From Platycnemis pennipes (lineage: Eukaryota; Arthropoda; Insecta; Odonata; Platycnemididae), in contig OW121851.1 in NCBI GenBank assembly GCA_933228895.1, positions 129,379,624 to 129,443,623 of the forward strand: a DNA stretch of 64,000 nt. The letters are read 5' to 3'. Shown one piece after another: positions 20,840 through 32,622 of this stretch. The notes under the pieces are model-generated. The model saw only the letters and a program-made list of their open reading frames with translations. It had not been told where the DNA came from and made no database searches. The position numbers and the translations under genes are program-made. Numbering within the stretch: the first letter of the stretch is position 1; the number at the start of each line of letters is the position of its first letter.

Positions 20840-22130
20840 ACAAAAAAGGACAAAATGTTTAAACTAAGGCTACTAAAATTCCTAAATCCTGATCAATTAG
20901 ATCAATATAAATCTGGATGAACAAAAGATATAGGGGGAACTAAGTCTGCCTTCTTGAAAGTTACACACGATATTACTCTTAATTGAGCAAAAGATGGTAA
21001 CTTTGCTAGTTTACTACACTTTAGAAAATCCCTCATATCTGTGAACCACAATCTGTATATTAATAAAGGGTTTGAATGAACTCGGACTGTCAAATTCAGC
21101 TGTACTCTGGTTCAAGGCATGCCTCTCCAACAGAACACAGGCCGTTTGAGGACCGAAAGGTGATCTATCAAATTACTCTCCTATGACCAAAGGAGTACCA
21201 CAAGGATCAATTCTTGGCTCCCTACTGTTTTCTATTGACGTCGATGACCTTTCTAAAGTAACTTTAAACTCTAAATACCACATGTAAGCAGATGATCTTC
21301 AGATTTATAATAACTGTTACCCTTCTGGTGTGATTGAAGCCATTACTACGGCGAACGACGATATTCGAAATATATGTAAATGGTCATTGGAAAATTGTTT
21401 ACGACTCAATCCAAACAAGACCAAAAGTATCATCATTGGTAGCAACATTTATGTTATTAGAATTATATTTGATGCCCTGCCAAAAGTAAGAGTAAAAGGT
21501 CACCAAATTTATTTTTTCAGTGAACTAACTTAGGAGTTACTTTGAATAAAACCTTATCATAGAATGAACACTTATAACTGTTTCACATGAAATGTCTAAG
21601 AAGTTATACCAGTTAAGACAATTAAGATACTTTATCCCTGTCTCCCTTTGCCAAAATTGAATGAATAACCTTATTATCCCACATCTCGACTGCTGCTGTG
21701 TGGTATACTCCACCTTAGAAAAGAACTTAATTTAAAACTTCAGAGAATTCAGAACTCCTAATTTGACGCATATTTTCGATCACATTTTATGAACACGTTT
21801 CACCATTTTTTAAAAAACTCGGATGGCTAAAAATACTAAATAAGCACTTACTTAATCGGGGCAGAATTCATACATATGTTAATAATTACAGAGGTTCCCA
21901 CATATTTATACCGGGATATACAATAGGATAGTAAAACCAATAAACGTTCAACACGTCTAATGGAAGAACTCCAAGTAACACATTATCGAACACCTGAATA
22001 CGCTATGTCTTGCCACAACAACTCTCCCGAGGTATGGAATTATATGCCAGAAGATGTAAAAAAAAAAACTGAAAATGCGAGCAAATTTGAAAGGAAATAC
22101 CGCAAAATACTACTTCCAGTGAATAAAATA
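20840..22130 (+). pseudogene. Degraded non-LTR retrotransposon reverse transcriptase (jockey/CR1 group)
   Basis: Readable in order: LLKFLNPDQLDQYKSG (fingers), SAFLKVTHDI, LISVNHNLYINK, then MTKGVPQGSILGSLLFSI (motif B, about 21180-21230), ADDLQIYNN (motif C, about 21290; the preceding tyrosine codon is a stop), CLRLNPNKTKSIIIG (about 21400), and C-terminal fragments LGWLKI-like and KPINVQHV near 21830-21960. This subfamily differs from the tail-bearing CR1-like copies in the window. Numerous stops and frame changes; inactive. Confidence 0.75.
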
Positions 22131-22264
22131 TTCTGCAACATCCAGCACCATATAATGTTTTTGTTCCTGATTTGTTCTATTTTGCAATCTATTTTTATGA
22201 AATTGTACCTACTAAAGGCAAATCAAATATTCTTCAGCAATCTGAGACAATATACTTTTGCAAT

Positions 22265-23853
22265 CTAGTTGTTGTTTTACTGTTTGACTCTAATGATGTG
22301 TAACTATTGGAATTCCTAAGGGAACACATTTTTCCCAGAATGATAAATTTAACTTTCCATTCTATTCTAACATTAATGCGCACGTAACAAGGGATCAGGT
22401 ACGAAAAAATAATGTGTACTCAGTGTACTCAGCTTCAAGTGCCAGTATTTTCCGCATATTTGTAACAGGTAAATCAGGAAAAGGAAGACAATAATGCACA
22501 AAATAATATTAGTAATATCTTTTTCGACTCTATGATATTATCTCTTCCACTCTGCACGGCAAACGGCAAGGAAGTTTGAGCATAATGATAGCAAATGAGT
22601 ATTTAGTGTTAATGTAATTATCACCACAACTAGGTCGTTCAGTGGGGAAAGATGCGTTCGAACATTTAAAGCCTACGTACGTTTCATCAAAAAAGCTGGC
22701 ATAGCACTAGATAGTTAAATTTTCGAATAAAGAGGGAATAATAAAAAGGGTAAAAGCATATAAAATAATTCCAAAAATTTTCAAGGTGAATTTCATCATT
22801 TTACAAAGACTCCTTCATCCTCCAGAACTCGTATTGTCCTCTCAGGATTGACTGCAGAGCTCCGGTTTGAAGGAGTAGATTAACCCCAGCCATTTTAAAT
22901 TGCGGCGTAATCAGCTCCTCCCAAGTCCTTTCCCGGAACCTCCCTCCCATTTAAACACAGTAAATGCGCACTTCATTCGGACATTTCAGCTCTGGCCGCC
23001 GGCGGCGCCTGCATCACTGGCGAGAGGGAATTCCGCCGGTGTAAATGCTTAGATCCCTTGAATGGCACACAAGCGAAACGCATTCGGTAGGTACTCTTTC
23101 AAACTGCAAATAGCACATAGAGTAATGCAAGCTTTTGATTTTAATGGCGGAAAACTGCCAGCAGTTGGAATGCGCGCTAGAGATCACTTCACGCAAACCG
23201 TAATTTAAAAAGCGTAAAGTAGCGGAAAATTCCGAGTTCGATTGATTCCTCGTACAGTATAGAATTCTATGGTGCTTTAATGCCTTCGTGTTTTCGCGTT
23301 TGATGACCATCAAGCATACTTGTTCCAGTTCTCGCCGTTTCAAAAGCAAGTTAACCAGCACGGCTAACTCCACTCATTCCCCAACTACCCCTTCCGTATA
23401 AGCTCCAACCTTTTCTAATCAATATTTAGGGACGCTGTTGAGATACGATCTCAGGTTTCTCATTATTATTATTCAGGATTTTTATGTAATTTAATACAAG
23501 GATTCAAGAATTTTGAAACAGCAATATATTTTAATGGTCGAACGCAACCTACCCACAGGTCCGAGACCTTTGAAGGCTGCATACAGCCCCGCATAAATTG
23601 TAAATTGGATGTACGAAATAATTGCGAAGTAATACATAAATATAAATAAACTTGTGAACACAGGAGCTCATTAAAACTAACAATAAGTGATGAAATAATA
23701 TGCGATAAAGCAAAACATGCATACCCATAAACTAACAACTTGAACCCAGGATGATGAAATGACAAATGAGTATCATTTTCACAGGGTACGTTAACAAATC
23801 AACCAATTTTAGGATATTTCAATCCTGCCGCGTGAACGGCGGTGAACTTAATA
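22265..23853. other. No gene recognised; GC-richer patch at 22850-23060
   Basis: The patch around 22980-23040 (ggccgccggcggcgcc) stands out from AT-rich surroundings. ORF 23014-23373 (minus, 119 codons) has no family resemblance. No repeat seen. Confidence 0.4.
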
Positions 23854-24077
23854 TTAATTGCCATGCGAAAAATTTCACCTGGACCGGGAATCGAACCACG
23901 AACCTTTGGCTTTCCGGGCCACTACGCAGACCACTACGCTACCCAGGATCCCTAATCCCTAAATTGCCATGCGAATTAGGGATCTTGGGTAGCGTAGTGG
24001 TCTGCGTAGTGGCCCGGAAAACCAAAAGTCCGTGGTTCGATTCCCGGTCCAGGTGAATTTTTTCTCATGGCAATTAA
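23854..24077. repeat. Palindromic pair of tRNA-derived units
   Basis: Two arms of about 97 bases face each other. Each arm, read outward from the centre, has an A box (tagcgtagtgg, 23990-24000 plus strand; complement at 23931-23941) and a perfect B box consensus (ggttcgattcc, 24034-24044; complement at 23887-23897), followed by 'cccggtccaggtgaa'. The outer ends are 'ttaattgccatg' and its complement. The central spacer (about 23951-23980) contains another 'attgccatgcgaa'. The 22-base core between boxes is repeated in both arms. Acceptor pairing is poor, so these are SINE-like and not tRNA genes. Confidence 0.8.
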
Positions 24078-24910
24078 TGTGAAATCAACCAAGGTTTATG
24101 CACGTTGAATACAACTAATTTTAAGTATCACCAGATAATACTTCTTGAAGCATTCACCACAATTATTATTGATGATGCACTATGGAGAAATGTTGTTGAC
24201 TACATATATGATACTTGATGTAAATTATCTTGTGCAAGTCAAAATCACTGATAAGGAAAGTGAGGGGTGTGGAAATTGGAGACACGAGGACACTCAAATG
24301 CGTGAAAAGCGTAATAGCCGCATACAGTCGGAGGAGCGGCGGCCGTACTCTGACAATCCTCACCGGTCCAGTCAACCACAGAGGTTGAAATGGACAATAA
24401 AGCCTGTTGCGAACAGATTTCACTCGTATTTTTCCGTTCTGGGAAATCCCTGGAACGCCACACGCGTCTGACCGCAAAAGCCGAGGTCCGAGCGGGTTAA
24501 AGCGCCACACAGGCCGAAAGAGTGTCGGATTTATTCGCATGCCTTTCACTTGCCATCCAAACGCTTCTCCATGTCATTACTATGGGCACGAATAAAGCCT
24601 GCGGGTTGTAATCCACTTTTAAACGACCTGCAATACCAAGCCACACAGACCTGGAAATATGGTTTCAGTGATCTCGAATAATTATGAAACGATTTGCTCG
24701 AGAAAGTCTCGATAATAGGGCCAAAAACTGAATCTCACACAGAGTAGACACTGTGGAATCCATTTAAATAGTATCAAATTTTGTCTTTATGCCCCTTATA
24801 CGCACAAAAATTCGCAGAAAGCACGGGGTTAATTTGTATAGTAGGGGCTGCATGAAATTTATGCCAAGCAAAAATGACAAACTTTAATCATTAGAAGAAA
24901 CTTGTATTCA
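24078..24910. other. No gene recognised
   Basis: Includes a somewhat GC-richer block at 24300-24620 with overlapping ORFs on both strands (24407-24595 forward, 24166-24549 reverse) that resemble nothing known. Confidence 0.4.
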
Positions 24911-25130
24911 ACCCTTTTAATGCCAGTGGGGTACTACATATCGGGCGACTTACATTACATCATTGCGTATTTGTTATATTGTATTTCCTTCAAATCAGAG
25001 ACAGCATGGATAAGTTTTTTATCCTCATAAAAACTCAAATATATCCGAAACAAAACAAGATTAATACATAATTCACACATTAACATTAAGTGCTTAAATG
25101 TATCTGAAATTCATAATCCTACCATTTTCA
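24911..25130 (+). repeat. Dispersed repeat family W, copy 1 (empty site)
   Basis: Matches 39702-40130 except for one 181-bp insertion in that copy: 'gccagtggg', 'cgacttacattacatcatt', 'ttccttcaaatcagagacag', 'cctcataaaaact', 'aagtgctt'. The sequence 'catcattgcgt' (24958-24968) corresponds to the duplicated target of the insertion. Confidence 0.75.
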
Positions 25131-25392
25131 AGGATATGGGATTCGTAGTTTTCGCAGTTTACCTTAAAGGGTTGGCAGTAAAAGGTTTATTATAAAAATA
25201 ATAAATTTAAGAGAACAAATTCAATGAGTGCAATATTTGTGCTTTACGATATATATACGAAGGAGCAGACTGTGTTGCAATTGCGCTGTTTGTCCCTTGC
25301 TGAAGTGATATTGGCGGAAGTACTCAAATGAACCATGAGTTTACTAATGAGCATATTGAAGATATGTTAACTGAGAACACTAGAATTCGGTC
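25131..25392. other. No gene recognised
   Basis: AT-rich spacer. Nothing supported. Confidence 0.5.
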
Positions 25393-25455
25393 GGTGTGGT
25401 GGCTGGAGTATTGGCCAGTTTCTATCTCGAGGGTCTGGGTTCCAATCCCGGTGGT
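25393..25455 (+). repeat. tRNA-like SINE head
   Basis: A-box-like 'tgtggtggctgg' at about 25395 and B-box-like 'gggttccaatccc' at 25438-25450. One mismatch in the B box (ggttccaatcc for ggttcgantcc). The body cannot be delimited. Confidence 0.5.
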
Positions 25456-25974
25456 AGAAAAGGACAAGCATTTCTATGCAGAAACTGCGACGAATCAAAA
25501 TATAAAGACACTTAATATGTTGCATAAAACTTTTGCCTATTTTAAAAATGTTCGAAAAAAAAACCCTGCAGCAAAAATATGGAGCAAAACAATTATTCGA
25601 TTTTAACCCATAGAGCAGCTATTGGCGTCATCGTAATCAAAACAAGAATGGTGAACTTGTCCCCAAAATAAAATAGAGAAGTAGCGGTGTAGTACGCAGT
25701 AATTGGAAAGGAAACAGGAAGGAGCGTACGAACTCGTAGACAGACAACAGATTGCTCCCTTATTACTAAGAAAAAGTTTATTCTGGAAAAGTTAGTTGCG
25801 TATACATACTTGCTTAGAGAAATTGGGGTTTTTTCAGAGGAAGAGAATGTTTAGCAGGATGTTTAGGTCATAGTGTGTCCTTTAATAGAGGTAATTGAAG
25901 GAGAAATGTTTCTCTGTGTGGTCTGCGTCCGTTATTGTGATCGTTGGCAATTTAGAAGTGTTAGTTCCAAAATA
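25456..25974. other. No gene recognised
   Basis: AT-rich interval between two SINE heads. Nothing supported. Confidence 0.5.
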
Positions 25975-26235
25975 GGGGTCGTGGTGGCCTAGTGGGTAGA
26001 GGGCTGAGCTACTGACCGGAGGGTCCCGGGTTCAAATCCTGGGCAAGAGCATTACTGGATACCCCTACATAAAATCCTCGCGATTCGATTCAAGATTTGA
26101 TAAACGTGTCAGAACTTTGTAGGAAATCGCAGCTGGCCCAGGGAAAGGAACTGGCCCCCCTACCCTGAAAGTGTGAATTTCACACGCCAATGGCTTAGTA
26201 AGGGGTGAGCTCTACCCTCACCTATCAAAAGACTA
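25975..26235 (+). repeat. tRNA-derived SINE
   Basis: A box 'tggcctagtgg' at 25985-25995 and B box 'ggttcaaatcc' at 26029-26039 with a short T-stem (cccggg...cctggg). A body of about 190 bases follows, ending near 'ctacccttcggattg'. Different A/B context from the other tRNA SINEs in the window. Confidence 0.65.
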
Positions 26236-26479
26236 CCCTTCGGATTGAACGCAAATTAGTTCCACAAGCCTCAGCTCCCGGGGATCTAAAAACTGTCCGT
26301 TTTTCGGAGGCGTCCGCTGTTTGGAGGTGTCCGTTACAAGGGAGGTTGGACTGTATTCTTTAGTACTTCTAAATGTTATTTTTTCATGCTGGACAAAAAG
26401 TAGAACAAATATTCTGTTCCCCGCAAGATATTCACAGAAATATATCTTTAGGTAAGTAGTATAAGTAAAATTTAGTGAT

Positions 26480-26563
26480 CTACGTAGTGCATGTTTGGTG
26501 GAAAAATCACCTCCTGCCACATACCCTCGAGGTGGCTCGCAGGGTATTCAGTAGATGTAGATT
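26480..26563 (+). mobile_element. CR1/jockey-like LINE tail only (copy 3 of 9)
   Basis: Carries just the last ~80 bases of the family: 'gtgcatgtttggtgg', 'tcctgccacataccctcgaggtggctcgcaggg', 'gtagatgtagattt'. Extreme 5' truncation. Confidence 0.75.
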
Positions 26564-27689
26564 TATCGGTCCATAATAGTACGTCATTTGTTCAGCACTT
26601 CGGAGGAGCACCTACTCTGTCCGTCACATGGTTTATTTCTCATACAGTTCACAATCCTTGACACCATCCTAATTGATCCATCAAGTTTTAAAGGTTACTC
26701 ACAAGTTATAAAAAGTCAAAACGGAGAGTGCAGAGGATAAAATAAATCATTCGAATCTAATACAAAAAGATGCTTTGATAAAATATTCCAGGATATATGG
26801 ACCAAATAAAAGTTGATTTACATGTAATCAATACTCCACACGACAAGAAAATACGTCACAACAAATTCACTATCAGATAATTTCACCCCTAAAATATACC
26901 ACCTCATTGTAAAATTCATCTTTATTAAAAAAACACAGATTTTGTTTTTAATGCCTCATAATGAAAATCACTGAAAATAATAAACCAAAAATTAGGTGGT
27001 ATTAAAGTGCGGAGATCAACAGAAGCATGTCCTTTGATAATGACGCATAAATGTCAACGCTTTTTATGCGACAAAGCCTCAATTTGCACGGATGAATGCA
27101 TTGCATTATAATTTCAAATACACAGCACCCAAAAACATTTTTTCAAAAAAAGCTCTTTTTTTATACTAATCAACATTATTTACTCTCAATAAAAATTTTC
27201 TCGGAGAGGTTTCAGACGAAGAATAATAAATGATAAGTGAAGAGAGAACGCTCGAACCGACCGCAATATTAGAAGGAAATTTACTCTGGAAATTCTATTC
27301 ACAGGAAATGCTATTGTTTCCCACACATATACCGAGATGCTCAGGCGTTTCAACTTCAACTTCGGGCGTACAAAAAATCAAGGTCAAAAGAAACTATCAA
27401 CAGGCAACGGAGTGAAATGGATAACTTTAAACTGAATTTTATGAAAAAAATATTAAATACAGGCTTCGTCGAGAAAAGGTCCGTCGACATTATATGTCAG
27501 TTTCTTGAATGAAGCAGCTTAATGCTGCGGACGATAATAGAGACCTACTGTTTTCGGCGAGGTGAGGTAAAGACCATCCCTAGCCAACTCAACCTCCAGG
27601 CCACTGTTCATCCATGCATCAATTTCTGTCCCAACTGCTAAGTGTGAGTCCCAATATTTACATGTTTTATTGGTGTTAGTGATATAATG
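26564..27689. other. No gene recognised
   Basis: AT-rich, with A-runs. ORFs at 27230-27415 and 27519-27737 resemble nothing. Confidence 0.5.
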
Positions 27690-28140
27690 AAGGTTAAAAA
27701 TAATATAGTTGGAATACTTGTGTCCGTTTAGCCGCATTATCCGTGCGAATTAAGCACTGCTTTTATACGACATTATCCCTTATCCCCTTAAAAACAGAAA
27801 ATCAGTTTTTTCTGCATCTATTAAGAGCAACATTTAAACTTTCTATATCAATGATTTTTCTAATCTTAAAACCTATCCCGCGTGGTTTAATAAAGGTTAA
27901 AAAGTAGCATTGCTGGAATGCGTGTCTGTTTAGACCCATTGCCTGAGGGAGTTGAGCACTGTTTTTACACCGACCATATCTCCCTAACTACTAAAAATCA
28001 TAGAAAAATTCTTTTTACACCTAAACTACTAAAAATCATAGAAAAATTCTTTTTACACCTAAAAGAACAACATTAATGCCTTCTAAATCAATGCTTTTGT
28101 AATTTTTAAAACATGTACCATAGGGTCCATTTTAGCTCCG
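27690..28140. repeat. Diverged tandem duplication, period ~203 bp, with a 38-bp internal repeat
   Basis: Unit 1 starts at 27690 and unit 2 at 27893. Shared order: 'aaggttaaaaa', 'ctggaatgcgtgtc/ttggaatacttgtgtc', 'gtttag', 'gagcactg/aagcactg', 'acatttaa/acattaa', 'tcaatg.tttt'. In unit 2 a 38-bp stretch (aactactaaaaatcatagaa...) occurs twice in a row (27986 and 28024), an exact and therefore more recent duplication. Confidence 0.8.
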
Positions 28141-28264
28141 AAAATATTTTTCCATATTTCTCAAATTCAAGTGATCTTTCCTCAGAAAGGAATACTCACA
28201 TACCAAATCTCTTTTATATTCATACACAATGCACGTATGAGTATTACGTTGAGAAAAATTGGCC

Positions 28265-30070
28265 TGTTTATTAAATTCTTTCCAAGGAGGAATGGATAGA
28301 AAGCTGCTGCGAAGAAGTAAATAACAACATAATAAAAGGAAACGCATAAATGGCTTATAAACTGGCGAAGAGACAATTCGGAGAAAGGAAAACAAGATCC
28401 CACAACATGACTCGAATGGAAAGATACTCATAGAACAGGAAGACATAGGGAACAGATGGAAACAATACATCAAAGAGCTCTATCAAGCACTCTAACTACT
28501 GGAATCGCAATTAACGGAAGAAGAAATCAGGGAGGATGAAGACAAATGGGTGGCCAGAGATACTGAGAAGCAAATTTGACTGAGCCGTGAAAGACCTAAG
28601 GAACAACAAGGCACCAGTAGGGGACAAAATTAATGGATAAATTATCAAGGCACTCAGGGTCAAAGCAAAAGATATCCTCTTTGGAATAATCAAAGATAGT
28701 TATGACAGTGGAGAACTACCAGAGGACTTCCAGAAGAGTGAAATTATCGCAATCCCGAAGAAGCCAAGGACAGAGAAATGCAACGAGCACAGAACATTGA
28801 GCCTGGTATCACAGACATCGAAAATACTTACTAGGATAATTAACAGAAGAATGGAAGGAAAGATCGAAGGGAATCTTTCGGCTAATCAATTTGGATTCAG
28901 GAAAAACCGAGTAGCTAGGGAAGCAATACTCAGGTTAAGGATACTGGCCGAGAAAATGATACACGTAAACAAGCCGTTGTATGTGGCATTTGTGGACTTG
29001 GAAAAGGTCTTTGACAACGTGGAATGGAACAAGATGTTTAAGATACTTGAAGCAATTGGAATAGACTACAAGGATAGAAGAATAAACTATAGCAATATTA
29101 TCTATAGCCTCTACAAGAACCAGGTCATCACAATGCGAATGAAAGTCGGAAGGAATATAGAAGCCAAAATAAATAAATGCAACCTCTCCCCAGCGTTATT
29201 CAATATATTCCTGGAAGAAGCAATAAGAGACGCAGAGGAAATTGGCATCAAGGGCATCAAGGTGAATGGCGAAGAAATAAACATGCTAAACTTTGCTAAT
29301 GACATCGCAGTTGTAGCAGGAACTCGAGAGGACCTTCAAGTATCCCTGACCACAATGGACCAAGTACATCAAGAATATAATATGAGCATCAACAAAAAAA
29401 AACTAAAATCCTAGTGTGCGGAAGAGAGAAGCTTAGGGCAAATATAACAATTCTAGGAGTGAAATTGGAACAAGTGGAGAACTTCACCTACCTCGGCAGC
29501 ACGATTACTTGGGATGGAAGAAGCTCGATGGACATCAAGAGAAGAATTGCACAAGCTAAGGAGGCGTTTATGAAGAAGAGACAACTGCTATGCTCAAAGA
29601 ACCTACAGCTGCAAACAAGGAAGCAGTTCATCAAAACATTCGTATGGAGCGTGGAACTCTATGGATCAGGGACATGGAACATAGGGAAAGTAGACCAACG
29701 AAGAATTGAAACCTTCGAAACATGGTGCTGGAGGAGTATGTTGAAGATTAAATGGACAGATAAAGTGAGGAACGAAGAGGTGTACAGAAGAGCAGATGAA
29801 GAAAGGACAATATGGAAAACCCTACGCCAAAGAAGAACCAGATGGATTGGACATACCTTTCGGCAAAATGAATTGGTTAGAAATGTATTAGAAGGGAAGA
29901 TTGAAGGGAAGGTCCCGCGAGGGAGACCAAGGGACAAATATATAGGGCAAATAAAGAAGGACGTGAAAGAGAAAACATACCAGGGCGTGAGGGAATTAAC
30001 ACTGAATAGGGCAGAATGGAGGGCTGCAGTAAACCAATCCTAGGATTGAAATACTGATGATGATGACGAT
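28265..30070 (+). mobile_element. RTE-clade LINE, 5'-truncated (copy 2), 3' end complete
   Basis: Forward-strand RTE element. From about 28310 a decayed region resembling the pre-RT part (TRSHN, then WKQYIKELYQA around 28455-28490) is readable with stops. A well-kept RT and C-terminus follow from 28640. The element closes with 'ccaatcctaggattg' and a (tgatga) microsatellite at about 30051-30068, the usual simple-repeat end of RTE LINEs. Protein and tail match 10237-10413. The element upstream of about 28265 is missing. Confidence 0.85.
28640..30043 (+). pseudogene. RTE reverse transcriptase with one homopolymer frameshift
   Basis: Two long frames, 28797-29414 and 29414-30043, are joined by a shift at a run of about nine A at 29393-29402, so a single inserted or lost base accounts for the break. 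Upstream, KDLRNNKAP and LRVKAKDILFGIIKDSYDSG and IAIPKK are readable, with a stop at about 28633. RT motifs: NQFGFRKNR, motif A AFVDLEKVFDNVEW (catalytic D present), and motif C NFANDIAVV, where the first aspartate of the usual FADD is asparagine. The C-terminus ends EWRAAVNQS then stop. Lesions differ from those of the copy at 2420-3916, so they arose independently. Confidence 0.85.
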
Positions 30071-31353
30071 TAAATTTTTTCATGGTGTAAATTTAGGCTA
30101 AACTTGTGAAAAAATTAATTTAAGAAGCTATATTTACAGCGACAAAAAAGCACGTATTCTTGCGAAAAGTTCATTTACAAGTACCTAAGTATCATGTACA
30201 CTTTATACGCTTTCTAATGACCCCTTTAAAATGTGTACATCACGTAAAATTAGTCGGCTGCTGCTTGTGCAAAAATAATGTAAAAAGGTGTTTTTCAAGC
30301 ATTCACCCATAGATCGTCAGACTATATTTAATTTTCTGCAAAAACAGGGAATGGATTTTGCTCACGAAGGTTGGTACTATCTATACACCAATTTTTTTGC
30401 AATCTGTAGTGTTAAAGAAGGATATTTCTGAAAAATCTGTCAATTTAAAACGGAATGACCCACCATGAATCATACAGATAATAATTTCCAAAATATTCCT
30501 GAGAGCGTTAACAATGCTTAACACATTAAGAAATAGGGGCAGTTGGACTACATATAAATAGCCAAAAAATATCCCGACTCTCAACTCGAGCCATTAAACC
30601 GACGACTGGCCCAGAAGGTGATGGATCTAACCTTTTCGGGCGCTTAAATTCACGCTCGTGTCATGGGATTCAACTTCATCCCCTCTGCGCCAGCTGCCTT
30701 CTCCCAAGGTTATTTGGAGATCGGAAAATAATCTGCTTGGTTTAGCGGGCCGTGAACAAAGGTAAGTACCGCCCGGATTGGAGCCCCAACCCTCCATTCG
30801 GGGGCCGCAATATCCACTGGATTGCCCGCCCTCCATCCAACACGGGCGGCGATATTTTCCGAGTAAAAGGAGAAAGTGAGGATTATCGCTCAAGTCGAGA
30901 ATCAATCTCTTTTGGGGTCCAGTTTCCACGGCGAAAGAAAATCGACCCTCGATCCCTTAATCCTTGAAGACTGTGCGAAGCAAGGGCACTGGGCGAAAAA
31001 ATCTTTAAATCCACAAAACTCCAGTAGTTTCCGCTTCTATACTCTCCCAAGGATAGGACCCCATTCATTTCTACAGAGGATAAAAGCTTATTGTTGAAAA
31101 GAAGTTGGTAAATCTTCGTAAATGTAATTGTAATGAAACGCAATATTACTAATCATCCTACAATGAAGGAATGGGTTATTGAGATACTGGTAGTGACATG
31201 TAAGAGGGGGCAAATAGAATTTTCCCTTTAAGTGAAAAAAAATAATTTAGAAAGATTCTGCGTATAGTTATCATCCAGAAATTCGGCAAGAATGAATCTA
31301 TTTACACAATGATTTCAGCTTAAAATAACATTAAGTTTGATTTTAGTATATTT
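30071..31353. other. No gene recognised; GC-richer block at 30590-31000
   Basis: The block contains overlapping ORFs on both strands (30752-30967 forward, 30627-30929 and 30883-31143 reverse) with no family resemblance. 'caaaggtaagtac' at 30757 looks like a splice-donor sequence, but one site is not evidence for an exon. The rest is AT-rich. Confidence 0.35.
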
Positions 31354-32005
31354 TCATCTACATCTACGCGATACCCTGCAAGCCACTGCGAGGGTGTGTG
31401 GCAGGTGGTGAAGATCACCTAACGTGCACTATTGGTGCACACACCCTTGTGGTGGCTTGCAGGGTATTATGTAGATGTAGATTGGCATGCAAACAAGCTA
31501 CTACATGGAAAAATGATGCTACATCATAGGGTCACATGCAGCTAAAGGGTTGTATCTATATTTTAATAAGAAATTTGATTTTTAATGCATGCATTATGCA
31601 CTACAGACTAAAATATTTCACCTAACTATCTCCTTTGCTATGCTGCCTATTCTGTTCTCTTATAGTACGGTGGAAATATGACATTTTGAATCTAGCGGTA
31701 CGTCAAACCAGCTATCTAATCTTATTTATTTGGTCGAATCTAGCATAATACGCTGGTGTTTTTAATATATGCCTAACATATTCAGTAAAGTATCCGATTT
31801 AAATTTCCGTAATAGATTTAAAATGTACTTTAACCTACGATCTGATAACGATTGCCAACCTATTTCTTCTATTAATTCTGATACTTCTATTGCAACACCT
31901 TTTGACGAACCTACTGCTCCACGCTGCACGCTGTCTAGCTCTCTGATGAAACCTAATTAATTTCGGATCCCAAACACTGGCTGCATAATTTCTTTGCAGA
32001 GTTGA
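31354..32005 (-). mobile_element. CR1/jockey-like LINE, minus strand (copy 4 of 9), with inverted tail patch
   Basis: The tail is at the left: 'catctacatctacgcgataccctgcaagccac' read as its complement in two parts, 31355-31420. The body runs to the right: RTIRE-like block near 31660, LLRKF and ILK blocks near 31770, and YAASVWDP at about 31965-31990. Between tail and body, 31430-31482 is a second tail fragment in the opposite orientation (ggtggcttgcaggg, gtagatgtagatt), giving a local inverted repeat. Stops and frameshifts throughout. Confidence 0.75.
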
Positions 32006-32449
32006 ACTCGAACTCGTGTTGAGAGCAAGATTCCGTTCAACTCCTTGCTCATTAAATTTTAATTTTTCCTGGCAAACAATGCGGCATGAGAAAAGGGAAT
32101 TTCTGCTAGAACTAGCTACGCTAGTTTCGCCCTTTTTGCCAGTATGGGAATGCTTTCTCAATATCTTCAGCATCTCTGCACTACTCGGAGATCGAGACAA
32201 ACGACAATATTCAACAAATTCTTTGCTCCGTTCTTAACTTAGAATACTGACCGGATATTTTGAGAGAAATAGGAAATATTTATTTTCCATTATATATGTA
32301 TCTCCACCACACGATAAATGAAATAAACCATTTTTACTTTTTTCAATTAACTAGAAAATTTACATAAAATTATATCATGCTATTATACTTCAGGAAAGCG
32401 AGTCAAAACAACTGCACAGTTTCAGGCGTAACTTTGTGGAACTGCATGT
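32006..32449. other. No gene recognised
   Basis: The reverse frame 31835-32200 continues here beyond the LINE homology, without resemblance to anything. AT-rich after 32240. Confidence 0.45.
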
Positions 32450-32622
32450 TTACGTAAAAAAAATACTATGTATATTCCACACTATTTTAATTCACCGACT
32501 CGGGTTTCGTCTACTCCGTAGACTCCGTAGACCATGAAAATATCTACGGAGTAGACGAAATTCGGGTCGGTGAATTAAAATAGTGTGGAATAAACATAGT
32601 ATTTAATTTTATTTTTACGTGA
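32450..32622. repeat. Inverted repeat (~80-bp arms) with stem-loop motif
   Basis: Left arm from 'tacgtaaaaaaaa' through 'tattccacactattttaatt' and 'caccgactcgggtttcgtc'; right arm is its near complement ('gacgaaattcgggtcggtga', 'ttaaaatagtgtggaata', 'ttttacgtga'). The centre (32510-32555) holds 'tctac gga gtaga cgaaat', the motif described at 39795-39975. Same architecture as 50588-50769. Confidence 0.85.

Noticed and set aside
27690..28140. Possible CRISPR-like repeat array
   Set aside because: Only two diverged units with no regular spacers; eukaryotic context; it is a tandem duplication.
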